Below are positions 17,818-26,058 of a stretch of DNA of 35,531 bases, piece by piece. The notes under the pieces were generated by a model. It was not told the origin of the DNA, made no database searches, and saw only the letters and a program-made list of their open reading frames with translations. The stretch's first letter is position 1, and each line of letters starts with the position of its first letter. Where the stretch lies: positions 1 to 35,531 of the forward strand of contig CAWFFZ010000015.1 of assembly GCA_963815295.1 (NCBI GenBank). The letters run 5' to 3'. The position numbers and the translations under genes are program-made. The DNA comes from JACDHG01 sp963815295 (lineage in GTDB: Bacteria > Actinomycetota > Actinomycetes > Propionibacteriales > Nocardioidaceae).

Positions 17818-19101
17818 ATGGACGCATCGCACGTCCTCTCCAGCCACCCTCCCGAACGGGCATCGAAGAGTGCAATCGTGCGCGTGCTCGATCGGCTGTC
17901 CGACATCGGCGGCAGACCGGAGGATCAACCGGACGAGCGCCTGCGCCACGGAACGCTGATCTTCGCGTCCCTTCTCATCGCACTCCTGGCCGTGGTCTGG
18001 GTCTGGACCTTGTTCGTGTACGGCTATCCGACCTCGGCGGCGATCCCGGCCCTGTACCAGCTGACCACTGTGGTCGGGCTGATCGTGCTGGCGAAGACAC
18101 GACGGTTCAGCGTGTTCCGCACTACGCAACTCTTCGCCTTCCTCGTCCTGCCTGCCCTGCTCCAGGCCTCGCTCGGCGGCTTCGTCGCATCGAGCGCGAT
18201 GGTCTTGTGGGCGGCCTTCACGCCACTCGCGGCGCTCGCCCTGCAGGGTCTTCGACATTCGGTTGTGTGGCTCGTGGCGTTCGTCGCCGAGCTCCTGGTG
18301 CTGGGGCTGCTCGACCCGCGCCTCTCCCAGGACCCGGCGGCGCTCCCCAACGGCTTCGTGGTCACGTTCTTCGTGTTGAACGTCATGGGCCTCACCCTGA
18401 GCACGTACGTGATGCTCGCGTACTTCGTGGGACAGCGTGAGCGAGCACATCGCGCGCTGATCGCCGAGCGGGAGCGGTCTGAGCGTCTTCTGCTGAACGT
18501 CCTACCAGTACCGATCGCTGAGCGCCTGAAGGCCGAGACCGGTGTGATTGCTGATCACTACGACATGGTGAGCGTGCTCTTCGCCGATCTCGTGGGCTTC
18601 ACCGAGCGGTCGTTGGTCATGCCTCCAGCCGAGCTCGTTGCCCTTCTGGACCAGATATTCACAGCGTTCGACGGGCTCGCAGATGCGGCACGTGTGGAGA
18701 AGATCAAGACGATCGGCGATGCGTACATGGTGGCAGGCGGGCTGCCCGAGCGACGGCCCGACCACCTCGAGGCGGTGGCACGCCTGGCACTCGCGATGCG
18801 CGATGAGGTCGCGGCAATCGCCGAACGAACGGGACGGGACTGGCTCGAGGTCCGGATCGGGATCGACGCGGGCCCGGTGGTGGCGGGTGTGATCGGCCGG
18901 CGAAAGTTCATCTACGACCTCTGGGGCGACACCGTGAACACCGCCAGCCGGATGCAGTCGCATGGCCTACCCGGGCAGATCCAGATGACGGAACGCGTCG
19001 CGGCGGCGCTCGGTTCTGGCTTCTCCATCCGGCCACGGGGAATCAGCGACGTGAAGGGGAAGGGACCCATGGCGACGTACCTACTTGACGTTGCCGACTA
19101 G
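17818..19101 (+). CDS. Membrane-bound class III adenylate cyclase
   Basis: A 427-residue protein that makes cAMP from ATP. Start ATG 17818 is chosen; the frame is open upstream but without a family match. The N-terminal half has about six helices (roughly 46-66, 75-92, 104-120, 125-142, 147-164 and 180-205) as a membrane anchor, then a short coiled linker (RAHRALIAERERSERLLLNV) and the cyclase domain. Catalytic residues are complete: metal-binding D257 (FADLVGF) and D301 (IGDAYM), base-selecting K295 and D367 (YDLWGD), and transition-state N374 and R378 (NTASRM). K plus D mark adenylate rather than guanylate specificity. The six-helix layout without HAMP is typical of one mycobacterial/actinobacterial cyclase type. 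An NTP-cyclase partner is not needed, since it can form a homodimer. Confidence 0.93.
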   Translation: MDASHVLSSHPPERASKSAIVRVLDRLSDIGGRPEDQPDERLRHGTLIFASLLIALLAVVWVWTLFVYGYPTSAAIPALYQLTTVVGLIVLAKTRRFSVFRTTQLFAFLVLPALLQASLGGFVASSAMVLWAAFTPLAALALQGLRHSVVWLVAFVAELLVLGLLDPRLSQDPAALPNGFVVTFFVLNVMGLTLSTYVMLAYFVGQRERAHRALIAERERSERLLLNVLPVPIAERLKAETGVIADHYDMVSVLFADLVGFTERSLVMPPAELVALLDQIFTAFDGLADAARVEKIKTIGDAYMVAGGLPERRPDHLEAVARLALAMRDEVAAIAERTGRDWLEVRIGIDAGPVVAGVIGRRKFIYDLWGDTVNTASRMQSHGLPGQIQMTERVAAALGSGFSIRPRGISDVKGKGPMATYLLDVAD

Positions 19102-19146
19102 CAGTGTCGTGGTGGAGGACTCTGTACTTGTCCCATACTCCTGAAC

Positions 19147-19611
19147 ATGACGTCCGATCTCGGTCCCTCCTTTCGGATCTGGCCTCCCGTAGCGGTAGGT
19201 GTGCCACTCGGGCTCGGCATCCTTATTACGCAATTGGTGGGCGATCCACTGGTCTATTCGCCTGTGATCGTTGCGTTGGGGTTGCTGCTTGTTCTCGCCT
19301 TCATCGTCTGGAATGGGTGGGCACTCGTGCTGATCGCGAGACACCGGACGGCGCTGCTGCCGGGCAGCGAGACCACGACGGTGATCGACAATGGGCCATT
19401 CGCCCGGTCGCGCAATCCTCTCTACCTTGGACTGCTTGCCGGGTCGGCCGGCGTGGCTCTCCTTGCAGGGTCACTGTGGGCCCTGCTAGCCCTGCCTCTC
19501 GAATGGGCGCTCCTCAGATGGGGCGCGGTCCTGCCCGAAGAGCGCTACCTGGCAGCGAAGTTCGGAGCGGACTATGACGAGTACATCAGCCGCGTCCGGC
19601 GCTGGCTCTAG
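19147..19611 (+). CDS. Isoprenylcysteine carboxyl methyltransferase-like membrane protein
   Basis: A 154-residue protein with four or so helices and the ICMT/PEMT-like signature at its C-terminal half: NGPFARSRNPLYLGLLAG, then EERYLAAKFGADYDEYISRV. These are the SAM-binding elements of the family. In bacteria such proteins methylate small lipophilic substrates or isoprenoids, and the true substrate here is not known. It starts at ATG 19147, 45 nt after the cyclase, and could be on the same transcript. Confidence 0.85.
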   Translation: MTSDLGPSFRIWPPVAVGVPLGLGILITQLVGDPLVYSPVIVALGLLLVLAFIVWNGWALVLIARHRTALLPGSETTTVIDNGPFARSRNPLYLGLLAGSAGVALLAGSLWALLALPLEWALLRWGAVLPEERYLAAKFGADYDEYISRVRRWL

Positions 19612-19745
19612 CCACGCCGGCTACGTGTGGACCTGACGTGGCCAGCCACGCGCCAGATATCAGCCAGGTAAGGGAATCAGGCGGATGGGTAGCAGGATTC
19701 GTTGAGTAGGAGAGGTGGTTGCGGCCGTTCCTGTGGCCCGCTCGT

Positions 19746-20123
19746 CTAGGCAGTGATGAGTCGGGTGAAGGCCATCGATCCGAGTGTCCAGGCATCGCCA
19801 TCCTTGACGTAGACCTCGGTGACAACGAACGGATTGGTAACTTCGTTCCCGCCCACCTCGGCATGCAAGTCGAGCGTCGTCAACACGATGCCGGTAGGGC
19901 CGATGACCCGCACGGAGATGTCGTGGATGTCGACCTGCCGGTACCGGATCGTTCCGCTCTTGATCACCTCGAGTTCTTGATCCTTGGTGAAAGTAGCGCC
20001 CATGTGGACGAACGCTGAGGACTCGTGGAAAAGGGCGTCGAGGGGCTCAATCTCCTGGGCCGACATCCACTCCCACTTCTGCTTGGAAAGGGAGGTGAGT
20101 GCATCGTGCGTGGGGGAATTCAT
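19746..20123 (-). CDS. NTF2-like (SnoaL/DUF4440-type) protein
   Basis: A 125-residue protein beginning at ATG 20123 (MNSPTHDALTSLSKQKWEWM). The fold is that of the NTF2 superfamily: an N-terminal helix, the DALFHESSAFVHMGATFTKD strand region, then the long strands DISVRVIGPTGIVLTTLDLH and VVTEVYVKDGDAWTLGSMAF. Such proteins are small-molecule isomerases, dehydratases or binding proteins; the function is open. A weak AAGGGA site precedes the start. The frame stays open far upstream into the next possible gene, which may be accidental. Confidence 0.75.
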   Translation of the reverse strand: MNSPTHDALTSLSKQKWEWMSAQEIEPLDALFHESSAFVHMGATFTKDQELEVIKSGTIRYRQVDIHDISVRVIGPTGIVLTTLDLHAEVGGNEVTNPFVVTEVYVKDGDAWTLGSMAFTRLITA

Positions 20124-20179
20124 GATGTCGGTCCCTTGCTTGCTCGAGGAGACGTCAGCTGGCGCGGTTCGCGATTCAG

Positions 20180-20483
20180 GTGCAGCGTGACCGAGGCCCT
20201 TGCCGCCTTGCACGCTAGTGCGCAGCGGAGCTACGCGGCGGACGTCACTGGCCACGACCCAGATGACGGTCGCCACCGTCCGCTTGTCGTGCAGAAGGAC
20301 GCGCACGTGGGTGGAGGTCCATCCGTTGGCCGAGGTCCTGGTCCACTCTTCGCCGTCGACGGCCCAGACCAGACGGACCTCGATCGGGATGAACGCGCGC
20401 TGCGGCACGCGACCGGCCGAGGGCGGGTAGTTCAGGTTCAAGATCCGCTGGAACGGCGACGGCTGGATGGCAGCGTGGTCCAT
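20180..20483 (-). CDS. Possible conserved hypothetical protein; end uncertain
   Basis: Upstream of the NTF2-like gene, and in the same frame with no stop between, is a stretch that looks coding: from an ATG 20483 (MDHAAIQPSPFQRILNLN) through FIPIEVRLVWAVDGEEWTRT, NGWTSTHVRVLLHDK and VATVIWVVASDVRRV. The Trp and Val pattern resembles actinobacterial hypotheticals that I cannot name. It becomes low-complexity around 20200. The true stop is not visible; either it is fused to the NTF2-like protein or a one-base slip hides the stop. The end coordinate is a guess. Confidence 0.35.
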
Positions 20484-20963
20484 CTTGCCAGTGTCGAACA
20501 CCTGTACGAGACGGGTCAACCAGCGCGCGGTCGCGCGGTCAAGCCCCAGGCCACCCTGCGCAGAAGATGCGAGAAGGTCTGACGAGCGGGTGTGGCGGCC
20601 GAAGTCCGGGTACTGCGAGCCGCGAAAGGCACTGGCGCCTGGAAGTGGGGAAGCGCAGCGTGCGGTGCCCAGGCTCGGAGGGGTTGGCGCACAGCCCTCC
20701 GAGCCGCCCACGAGGTGGCCGCCCGTGTTCAGCAACCGCCGGCGCCCCGGCTAGTTGTCAGCTCACGACAACTCGCGTGCGAGATCGGACTCCAGATCGC
20801 TCGATGTCGGGGGCTCTCGCGCCTGGGCGTCACCGCAGGACTCCATCTGGAGGCAGATTCAGCACGTTGGACCTCCCAGTCGCTCGGATCACCCTGAACA
20901 TGGCTTTTCCGGCAAAACGCCTAAAACTGGCATTTTGGCCTTTCGGCACCTACAGTCCTGCCC

Positions 20964-21377
20964 ATGGCGACGTTCACTGGGTGCAGCGTGCTGAAGTGCT
21001 CGCGCGCAGGTGAACTGTTGTGGAGCACGCGCGAGACCGTGGAGGAGTTCGCGGAATGGATGGTGTGCAGCGGGCACCACGAGGCCTTGCGCAGCGGCAT
21101 GGACTGGGCCACCCACAACGACATGCCGAACTCGACCACTCAGTGGTTGGTGACGGGTTCTGACCTCGACGTCCGCAAGACCGAGTGCCTCGACGACGCG
21201 ACTGTCAGCATCGAGCTCACTTCCCATGGGCGAGAGATGCGGATCCAGTTCACCACCGGCAAGGAAAAGTTCAACGTGATCCTCGACCAGGACCAGGCAG
21301 CGCAGCTGTGCCAGGCCGTCACCATCATGTCGGACGAAAGGGCTCTCCCAGCGCCAGGACGACGCGATAGCGCCTGA
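20964..21377 (+). CDS. Hypothetical protein with N-terminal cysteines (137 aa)
   Basis: An intact frame from ATG 20964 (MATFTGCSVLKCSRAGELLW). Cys residues at 7 and 12, one more in MVCSGHHEALRSG, and a CLDD further on leave open a metal site. The middle is strand-rich (WLVTGSDLDVRKTE, VSIELTSHGREMRI, FTTGKEKFNVILDQD). No signal peptide, helix or known motif is seen. No ribosome site is obvious before the ATG; a TACAGT hexamer 10 nt upstream could be a -10 box for a leaderless message. Function unknown. Confidence 0.6.
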   Translation: MATFTGCSVLKCSRAGELLWSTRETVEEFAEWMVCSGHHEALRSGMDWATHNDMPNSTTQWLVTGSDLDVRKTECLDDATVSIELTSHGREMRIQFTTGKEKFNVILDQDQAAQLCQAVTIMSDERALPAPGRRDSA

Positions 21378-21423
21378 CCGAGGAGCATGTGCCGGACAGG
21401 TGAGACCGGAACACATACCGTGT

Positions 21424-21457
21424 GCTCCCGCGACTGGACTCGAACGAGTAGCCGTCC
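21424..21457 (-). repeat. Degenerate copy of the tRNA-Asn 3' half (att-like)
   Basis: The 34 nt match 23319-23352 in the same orientation with two mismatches. The first 22 are identical and cover the T-loop, T-stem and 3' acceptor of tRNA-Asn. One mismatch breaks the T-stem, and the 5' half of the tRNA is absent, so this is not a functional gene. It fits the distal attachment site of an element inserted at the tRNA 3' end. Confidence 0.75.
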
Positions 21458-21613
21458 TACAACACGGTCTTGGGACGTGTCGGAGAGTTCAGCTCGTTTG
21501 TCGTGCCTTAGGTCGTCGCAGGCCAGTCGCGGGAGGAGCCTCGGTCAACAAGGCCAGGCAAACCTCGTTCGGCGCGCGCTCGCGCATCGCGCGATTCCCT
21601 GAGCTACCCGGCG

Positions 21614-22093
21614 CTATCTTTCCTTGTTCGCCTTGAGGTCAAACTTGAAATGCAGTCCGACGTCGAGCGATCCATCTGGCTTCTGCGGCCTGTACTCGAG
21701 ATCGACCTTCGCGAACCCGAGCGCGACGGACTCCATCGTGGTGTCCCCTTCACTGCCGCTCGAGGAGACGCTGGTGACCAGGACATCCGTCATCGTGACC
21801 ACGAGGTACTCGTGCTGACCCTCGCCGGCCTTGCGGACGGTGAGCGTCGCTTCCTTGATGTGCTCACCCGTGGCACACGCCAGCATCAGGAGCGGCGAGG
21901 CCTTGTCGATGTGGTGGGTGAAGGTGAGGTCCTGGAAACTCGCCTTGCTTCTCCCGCCGCCTCCGCCGTGAGTCATCGTGCCGGACTGGGACACCCCCCA
22001 CGTCCACGACAAGACCTCGATCTCGTCCTCGTGTTGGGCATCTTGCGACTCGCCCTTGATCGTGCCGATCCTGGCGAAGATCGAGACGGCCAT
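21614..22093 (-). CDS. Hcp-like (type VI tube protein family) orphan
   Basis: A 159-residue intact protein starting at ATG 22093 (MAVSIFARIGTIKGESQDAQ), behind GGGGAGGGG. It follows the Hcp fold order: IEVLSWTWGVSQSGTMTHGG (core motif with SWxWG), FQDLTFTHHIDKASPLLMLA, a long extended-loop strand HEYLVVTMTDVLVTSVSSSG, and YRPQKPDGSLD near the end. Hcp forms hexameric rings of the tube of type VI secretion in Gram-negatives. Actinobacteria have no outer membrane and no other T6SS gene lies in the window, so this orphan must do something else or be a solitary ring protein. It sits in the segment bordered by tRNA-Asn repeats. Confidence 0.9.
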   Translation of the reverse strand: MAVSIFARIGTIKGESQDAQHEDEIEVLSWTWGVSQSGTMTHGGGGGRSKASFQDLTFTHHIDKASPLLMLACATGEHIKEATLTVRKAGEGQHEYLVVTMTDVLVTSVSSSGSEGDTTMESVALGFAKVDLEYRPQKPDGSLDVGLHFKFDLKANKER

Positions 22094-22688
22094 GGACCCC
22101 TCCCCTTGAGTTGATTGGTGGATGCCCAAGGTCGACCAGTTGCCGGAAGCTGTCAACCTGGTCCCGATCGGTCCGGCGGAGGGTGTTGGGCGCACGCTCT
22201 CCACCTCGGATGAGCAATTCACCTGGACCGACATGACGGCCAAGCCCACAACGTCGCTCGATCGACCAGTACGCGCTTCCAGGCAGCGGTCGCCAAGCGA
22301 TCCACGTGCAATCAGCAACGACTACGGCGCAAATCGCCGCTACTCCCAAACGGCAACGAAGGCTTGATAGATCGCGTTGCCGCTCAACCTGTGGGCGTCG
22401 CTGCCCACGAAGAAGAACACCGGTCCAGCCCACTCATCTGCCAGGGCGGCCGAGTCTCCCAGGCCGCCCCATCGGCCTCGACGTCGGCGGGGCCGGGGCC
22501 TCGAACATCTCAGACACCATCCAGGGCCGCCCAAGTTGGCTACTCAGAGCGACCGTGACTTGAGATTTGAATCACTTCTGGGGCCGGGAGTGGGTGGAGA
22601 TGTACGTCATGACCGGACATATAGACAGGCACGAGTACTCACTGTTACATTCGTGTGGATAACTCACCCACCAGCTCGGAGGCACCCT
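22094..22688. other. Spacer in the tRNA-Asn segment
   Basis: No gene is recognised between the divergent Hcp-like and secreted-protein genes. The last 100 bases are lower in GC than their surroundings, and GATAAC (22658-22663) may be a -10 box for the secreted protein. Confidence 0.35.
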
Positions 22689-22988
22689 ATGGGACGGATC
22701 CGCACCACCCTGATCACCAGCGCGGTCACTGGCATTGCCATGGTCGGCCTGGCCGCCCCGGCATCCGCCGGAGTTGACCCCGCGCTGAACAACCCGGCCA
22801 ACTACGGCCCCACCTGCACCAAGGTGGAGTACGTCGACGGCACCAAGACCTACACCGCCCCGGCCGGCTCGACCGTCTACATCAAGGCCGGCACCGTCAT
22901 CTACCAGCTCGACGGCGGCGAGACGATCACCCTTGCGAAGGACATCAGCTTCGTCATCACTTGTCCTCCGGTTTACCCCCCGAGCTGA
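22689..22988 (+). CDS. Small secreted protein (99 aa)
   Basis: Start ATG 22689 with GGAGG at 22678-22682. The N-terminus is a typical Sec signal peptide (MGRIRTTLITSAVTGIAMVG, then LAAPASAG), cut after ASA. The mature part of about 70 residues has two Cys (in GPTCTKVEYVDG and FVITCPPVYPPS), which likely form a disulfide, and strand-rich segments (STVYIKAGTVIYQLDGGET). It lacks a lipobox or anchor and is likely exported. No family is known to me. A terminator follows. It lies within the tRNA-Asn segment, divergent from the Hcp-like gene. Confidence 0.75.
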   Translation: MGRIRTTLITSAVTGIAMVGLAAPASAGVDPALNNPANYGPTCTKVEYVDGTKTYTAPAGSTVYIKAGTVIYQLDGGETITLAKDISFVITCPPVYPPS

Positions 22989-23009
22989 CGCTCGGCGGAG
23001 CACTACGGG

Positions 23010-23038
23010 GGCCCTTGTCGCAACACGCGGCAAGGGCC
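23010..23038 (+). terminator. Strong hairpin after the secreted-protein gene
   Basis: A 12-bp stem (GGCCCTTGTCGC / GCGGCAAGGGCC, one G-U pair) closes a 5-nt loop AACAC. It starts 22 nt after the stop codon and is followed by TTCGCT. Confidence 0.75.
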
Positions 23039-23319
23039 TTCGCTACGCCTCCCCCCACCATTCACTCCAGCAACCTGGACCGGAGCGACTCCTGAAGTCC
23101 AGCGGTAGGTAAGCGAACGTCGAACTTACGACGGTGAACACATCTCTTCGACGGTCCGTTTCGTGGAGGCGTCGCATCCGGAGGACGCCCGTGCGATCCG
23201 CGTGCCATGAGGAAACGGCCACGGTAGTAACTCGCGGACAGCGTGTCCGACCGGTTCGCACCAGCTTCGAAACGGCAACACCGCAGGCCAGAAGGCCACT
23301 GACCTGGGGAAACGTAGGG

Positions 23320-23392
<73 letters not shown>

Positions 23393-23605
23393 ACGCCGTT
23401 GGCGCCTGCGCACTTTAGCAAAGATCGGGTCCTCGGCCGGACTGCCGCCGAGCCCTGGAGGGCCTGCCAGCAGCCGCCGCTTGGCCTCCGGAAGCGCCGA
23501 TTGGGCACGTAGTACCCGGACGGTTCCCGGGCTCCAGAGCACGCACCGCGCTTGGCCGCGCTCGCGTCGGTGGAAAGCCCCTGCCCTGCCGGATGCGGAC
23601 GTACG

Positions 23606-25231
23606 TCAGGAGACTGCGCCGTACCTCTTCAGGATCGTGACGGCTTGCGGCTCACTGGCGAACGCCCTCTTGAAGTCGGCGGGCGAGCTGATCTTGTTCG
23701 CCTCCGCGGAGATGTAGGAGCGCAGGATCGTGCGCATCGCGGGGACACCGATCGCGTTCTCGACCCCGAACAGCATCTTGGCGCCCTGGTCGTAGACACC
23801 CTCGGCGTACAGGTTGGAACTGCCCAAGCGCTCGTAGAACGACATCGAGCCGCCGACCTTGTTCTGCACCTGTGGGGGGAACTGCATGGCCAGGTAGCGC
23901 GACTTCTGGTTCAGCACCGTCGCGGTCACGTACTGCGCGACGGCTTCGTCCAGCCAGGGGTTGGCACCCTGGTTGTTCCCGACGAGTCCGTAGAACCACT
24001 GGTGCGCCAGCTCGTGTGCGATCAGGGTGTCCAGGGTCTCGACCGGCGCATCTCCGAAGAGCACGGCACCGGGAAACTCCATCCCGGTCGTACGTGCGGG
24101 TGTCACCGTCAGCCAGAGATCGCGGTAGGGAAGAGGCCCGAGTTCCCTCGTCAACTCAGGCAGCAGCGAGGAGACGGCCCGCGTCCATGCCTGCGTGCCT
24201 GCCTTCGATCCGGTGAGCGGCTCGACCAGATGCACCGAGACCCCGTCGACGACGAAAGTGCTCACCGACATCCGCCCCACCGAGACGGCGACGTCGCGGA
24301 CGGCATCTGAGGCGAAGACGTGCGTCGAGAAGCCAGGTGGATCGTTGTCGGAACTCGAGGTCTCCTTGCCGCTGCCGGCAACCTTCATCCCGGTCGCAGC
24401 CACGACGCGGAGCTCCTGGATGGTGAACGCGGGGCTGGTCGCCATCTCCCCGAGGAGGTCCACTGCCGGGTCCTTGGCCCAGCCCTTGCCCGGTACCCAC
24501 GCCAGGAGTGGGAAGGCAGTGCCGGCCCACGCCATTTCGGCCGCCTGGCTGACGCCCACGCGTTCGGTGGAACGTTGCGCCAACGTAAGGGTGAAGCTCA
24601 GGCCGATCTTGATCTCCTTCTCGGCCGGTGAGCACTTGGGGAGCTTGATCGTGGCCAGTGTTCCGGTCTTGCCCTTGGGTGCTCCGGCCGAGGTCACCAC
24701 CGGCTTGATGTCCGCGCCGTCGACCTGCGCGGCGTCGATGACGAGCTTGCTGCCCTCCTCGGCGGTCTCCGGCTTGTTCGGCCACAACCGGAAGACCAGC
24801 TCGCAGACCTTACGTTCGGGCGTGAACGACACCTGCTCCTGCCCGGTCGCCTCGGTGAGGTCGGCGGAGAACGCGAAGCACAGCCAGAGCGTCGGTCGCT
24901 CCTTCGTGCTCGGCGCGAGGACCGGCACGGCGTTGGATGATCCCCCGCCGACCGCCGGCTTGACGTCGGGCTCAGCTGGTCCGGACAGCTGACTCTGGCC
25001 ACCGCCCCCGCCACCGCCACCTCCGCCTGAGGGAGGTGTCGGACAGGTGGGGTCGGACGGGCTCGTCGGGGTCGCGGCCGGCGTCGACGGCTCGGGTGTC
25101 GCCGGCGCACTCGGGGACGGGAAGGGCACGTCAGGAGGTGCACCGCCGAGGTGCCTCTCCGCGCTCGGAGCACAGCCGGCCACGGCAAGAGCAAGCACGG
25201 CCAGCACGACAGCGGTGGTCCGGAGGCGCAT
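23606..25231 (-). CDS. M1-family-like metallopeptidase lipoprotein
   Basis: The start ATG 25231 (MRLRTTAVVLAVLALAVAGC) gives an ideal lipoprotein signal with Cys20; a longer Arg-rich frame to 25306 is less likely. After the lipobox comes a Pro/Ser/Thr-rich stretch with ten Gly in a row, then the substrate-binding beta domain, and the gluzincin site HELAHQW (about residue 406) with the third ligand Glu in WLDEAVAQY, 18 residues on. This order is that of M1 aminopeptidases. The usual GAMEN motif is not evident; GMEFPGAVLF is in the right area. It would work outside the membrane on peptides. The total of 541 residues is shorter than full aminopeptidase N, so it is a minimal type. Confidence 0.85.
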   Translation of the reverse strand: MRLRTTAVVLAVLALAVAGCAPSAERHLGGAPPDVPFPSPSAPATPEPSTPAATPTSPSDPTCPTPPSGGGGGGGGGGQSQLSGPAEPDVKPAVGGGSSNAVPVLAPSTKERPTLWLCFAFSADLTEATGQEQVSFTPERKVCELVFRLWPNKPETAEEGSKLVIDAAQVDGADIKPVVTSAGAPKGKTGTLATIKLPKCSPAEKEIKIGLSFTLTLAQRSTERVGVSQAAEMAWAGTAFPLLAWVPGKGWAKDPAVDLLGEMATSPAFTIQELRVVAATGMKVAGSGKETSSSDNDPPGFSTHVFASDAVRDVAVSVGRMSVSTFVVDGVSVHLVEPLTGSKAGTQAWTRAVSSLLPELTRELGPLPYRDLWLTVTPARTTGMEFPGAVLFGDAPVETLDTLIAHELAHQWFYGLVGNNQGANPWLDEAVAQYVTATVLNQKSRYLAMQFPPQVQNKVGGSMSFYERLGSSNLYAEGVYDQGAKMLFGVENAIGVPAMRTILRSYISAEANKISSPADFKRAFASEPQAVTILKRYGAVS

Positions 25232-25379
25232 TCCGACTCGACGGGGAGCCGGTTCGGCGGCCGGCCGACGCGGCTGGCGGCGTCGGCGACGGTGGGCCTG
25301 CGGCATGCGGCGAGCCTACGTGCCGGGGTGTGGCCCTCCCCGATCCAAGGCTGCAGCCCCAGGATCAGCGGCAGACAAG

Positions 25380-25925
25380 TCACAGGCCCACGTCGTCGCG
25401 GGCCTGGGCTGCCGCCTGTTCGGCTGCGGCCACCACCTCTGGGCGGTGATGGTCGAAGCCGACCGGGTAGCTCACCTGCACGAGCAGCTCCCCGTCGTCG
25501 GCCCGGCGACGGATGCTGGCCGTCACGAACACATCTGTTCCGTCGACCGGTGTCGTGCGGGTCAGCACCACGGTTGCGGTCACCCGCTCTCGCAGGACGG
25601 TGAGCAGGAGGTCGGCAGCGGTGAACGCTGCCCGGGTGATGACTCGTTGCTCGCCGGGTCCGGCCCACTCGGCCAGGGTCAACACACCGGTGTCCCTGTC
25701 CCACTCCGCGGCCTGGACCAGATGCCACGGGACGCGCCGGTGTCGGCCGGTCGAGCCGACCGGCAGGTACAGGGCGAGTCGCGTCGCCACGAATGCGCGG
25801 CCGTCGGCGTCCCACGCATGCCCCAGCGGCTTCTCGTGACGCTGGGTCTCCAGCCCGGCCAGCACCGCCGGATCGAGTGGCGGAACGGGTGGGACGTCGG
25901 GTCGGGAGCGAGAGAACAGGGGCAC
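25380..25925 (-). CDS. Conserved hypothetical protein (181 aa)
   Basis: A soluble-looking protein beginning MPLFSRSRPDVPPVPPLDPA. It has two halves. The first half, about 35-90, has WDADGRAFVATRLALYLPV and VPWHLVQAAEWDRDTGVLTL, like a PH-like beta sandwich (inference). The second is helical with a basic stretch. Proteins of this look appear in related actinobacteria but the function is not known. It is followed by the peptidase gene on the same strand. Confidence 0.65.
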   Translation of the reverse strand: MPLFSRSRPDVPPVPPLDPAVLAGLETQRHEKPLGHAWDADGRAFVATRLALYLPVGSTGRHRRVPWHLVQAAEWDRDTGVLTLAEWAGPGEQRVITRAAFTAADLLLTVLRERVTATVVLTRTTPVDGTDVFVTASIRRRADDGELLVQVSYPVGFDHHRPEVVAAAEQAAAQARDDVGL

Positions 25926-26058
25926 GGCTCGACCCTACGAACGTTCCGTCCGCACACATGCAACGGAGGCCAGCCACCGCCCGCTTTGTGCTGCTATTTC
26001 GGCATACGGGATGTCGTGCTGCATGTAAGAGGGCAACCGCAGGGCCGCAGGGGGCGGC

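Noticed and set aside
19637..19650. CGTGGC-CA-GCCACG palindrome as a bidirectional terminator
   Set aside because: The loop of two bases is too tight and no U-tract follows; may be chance.
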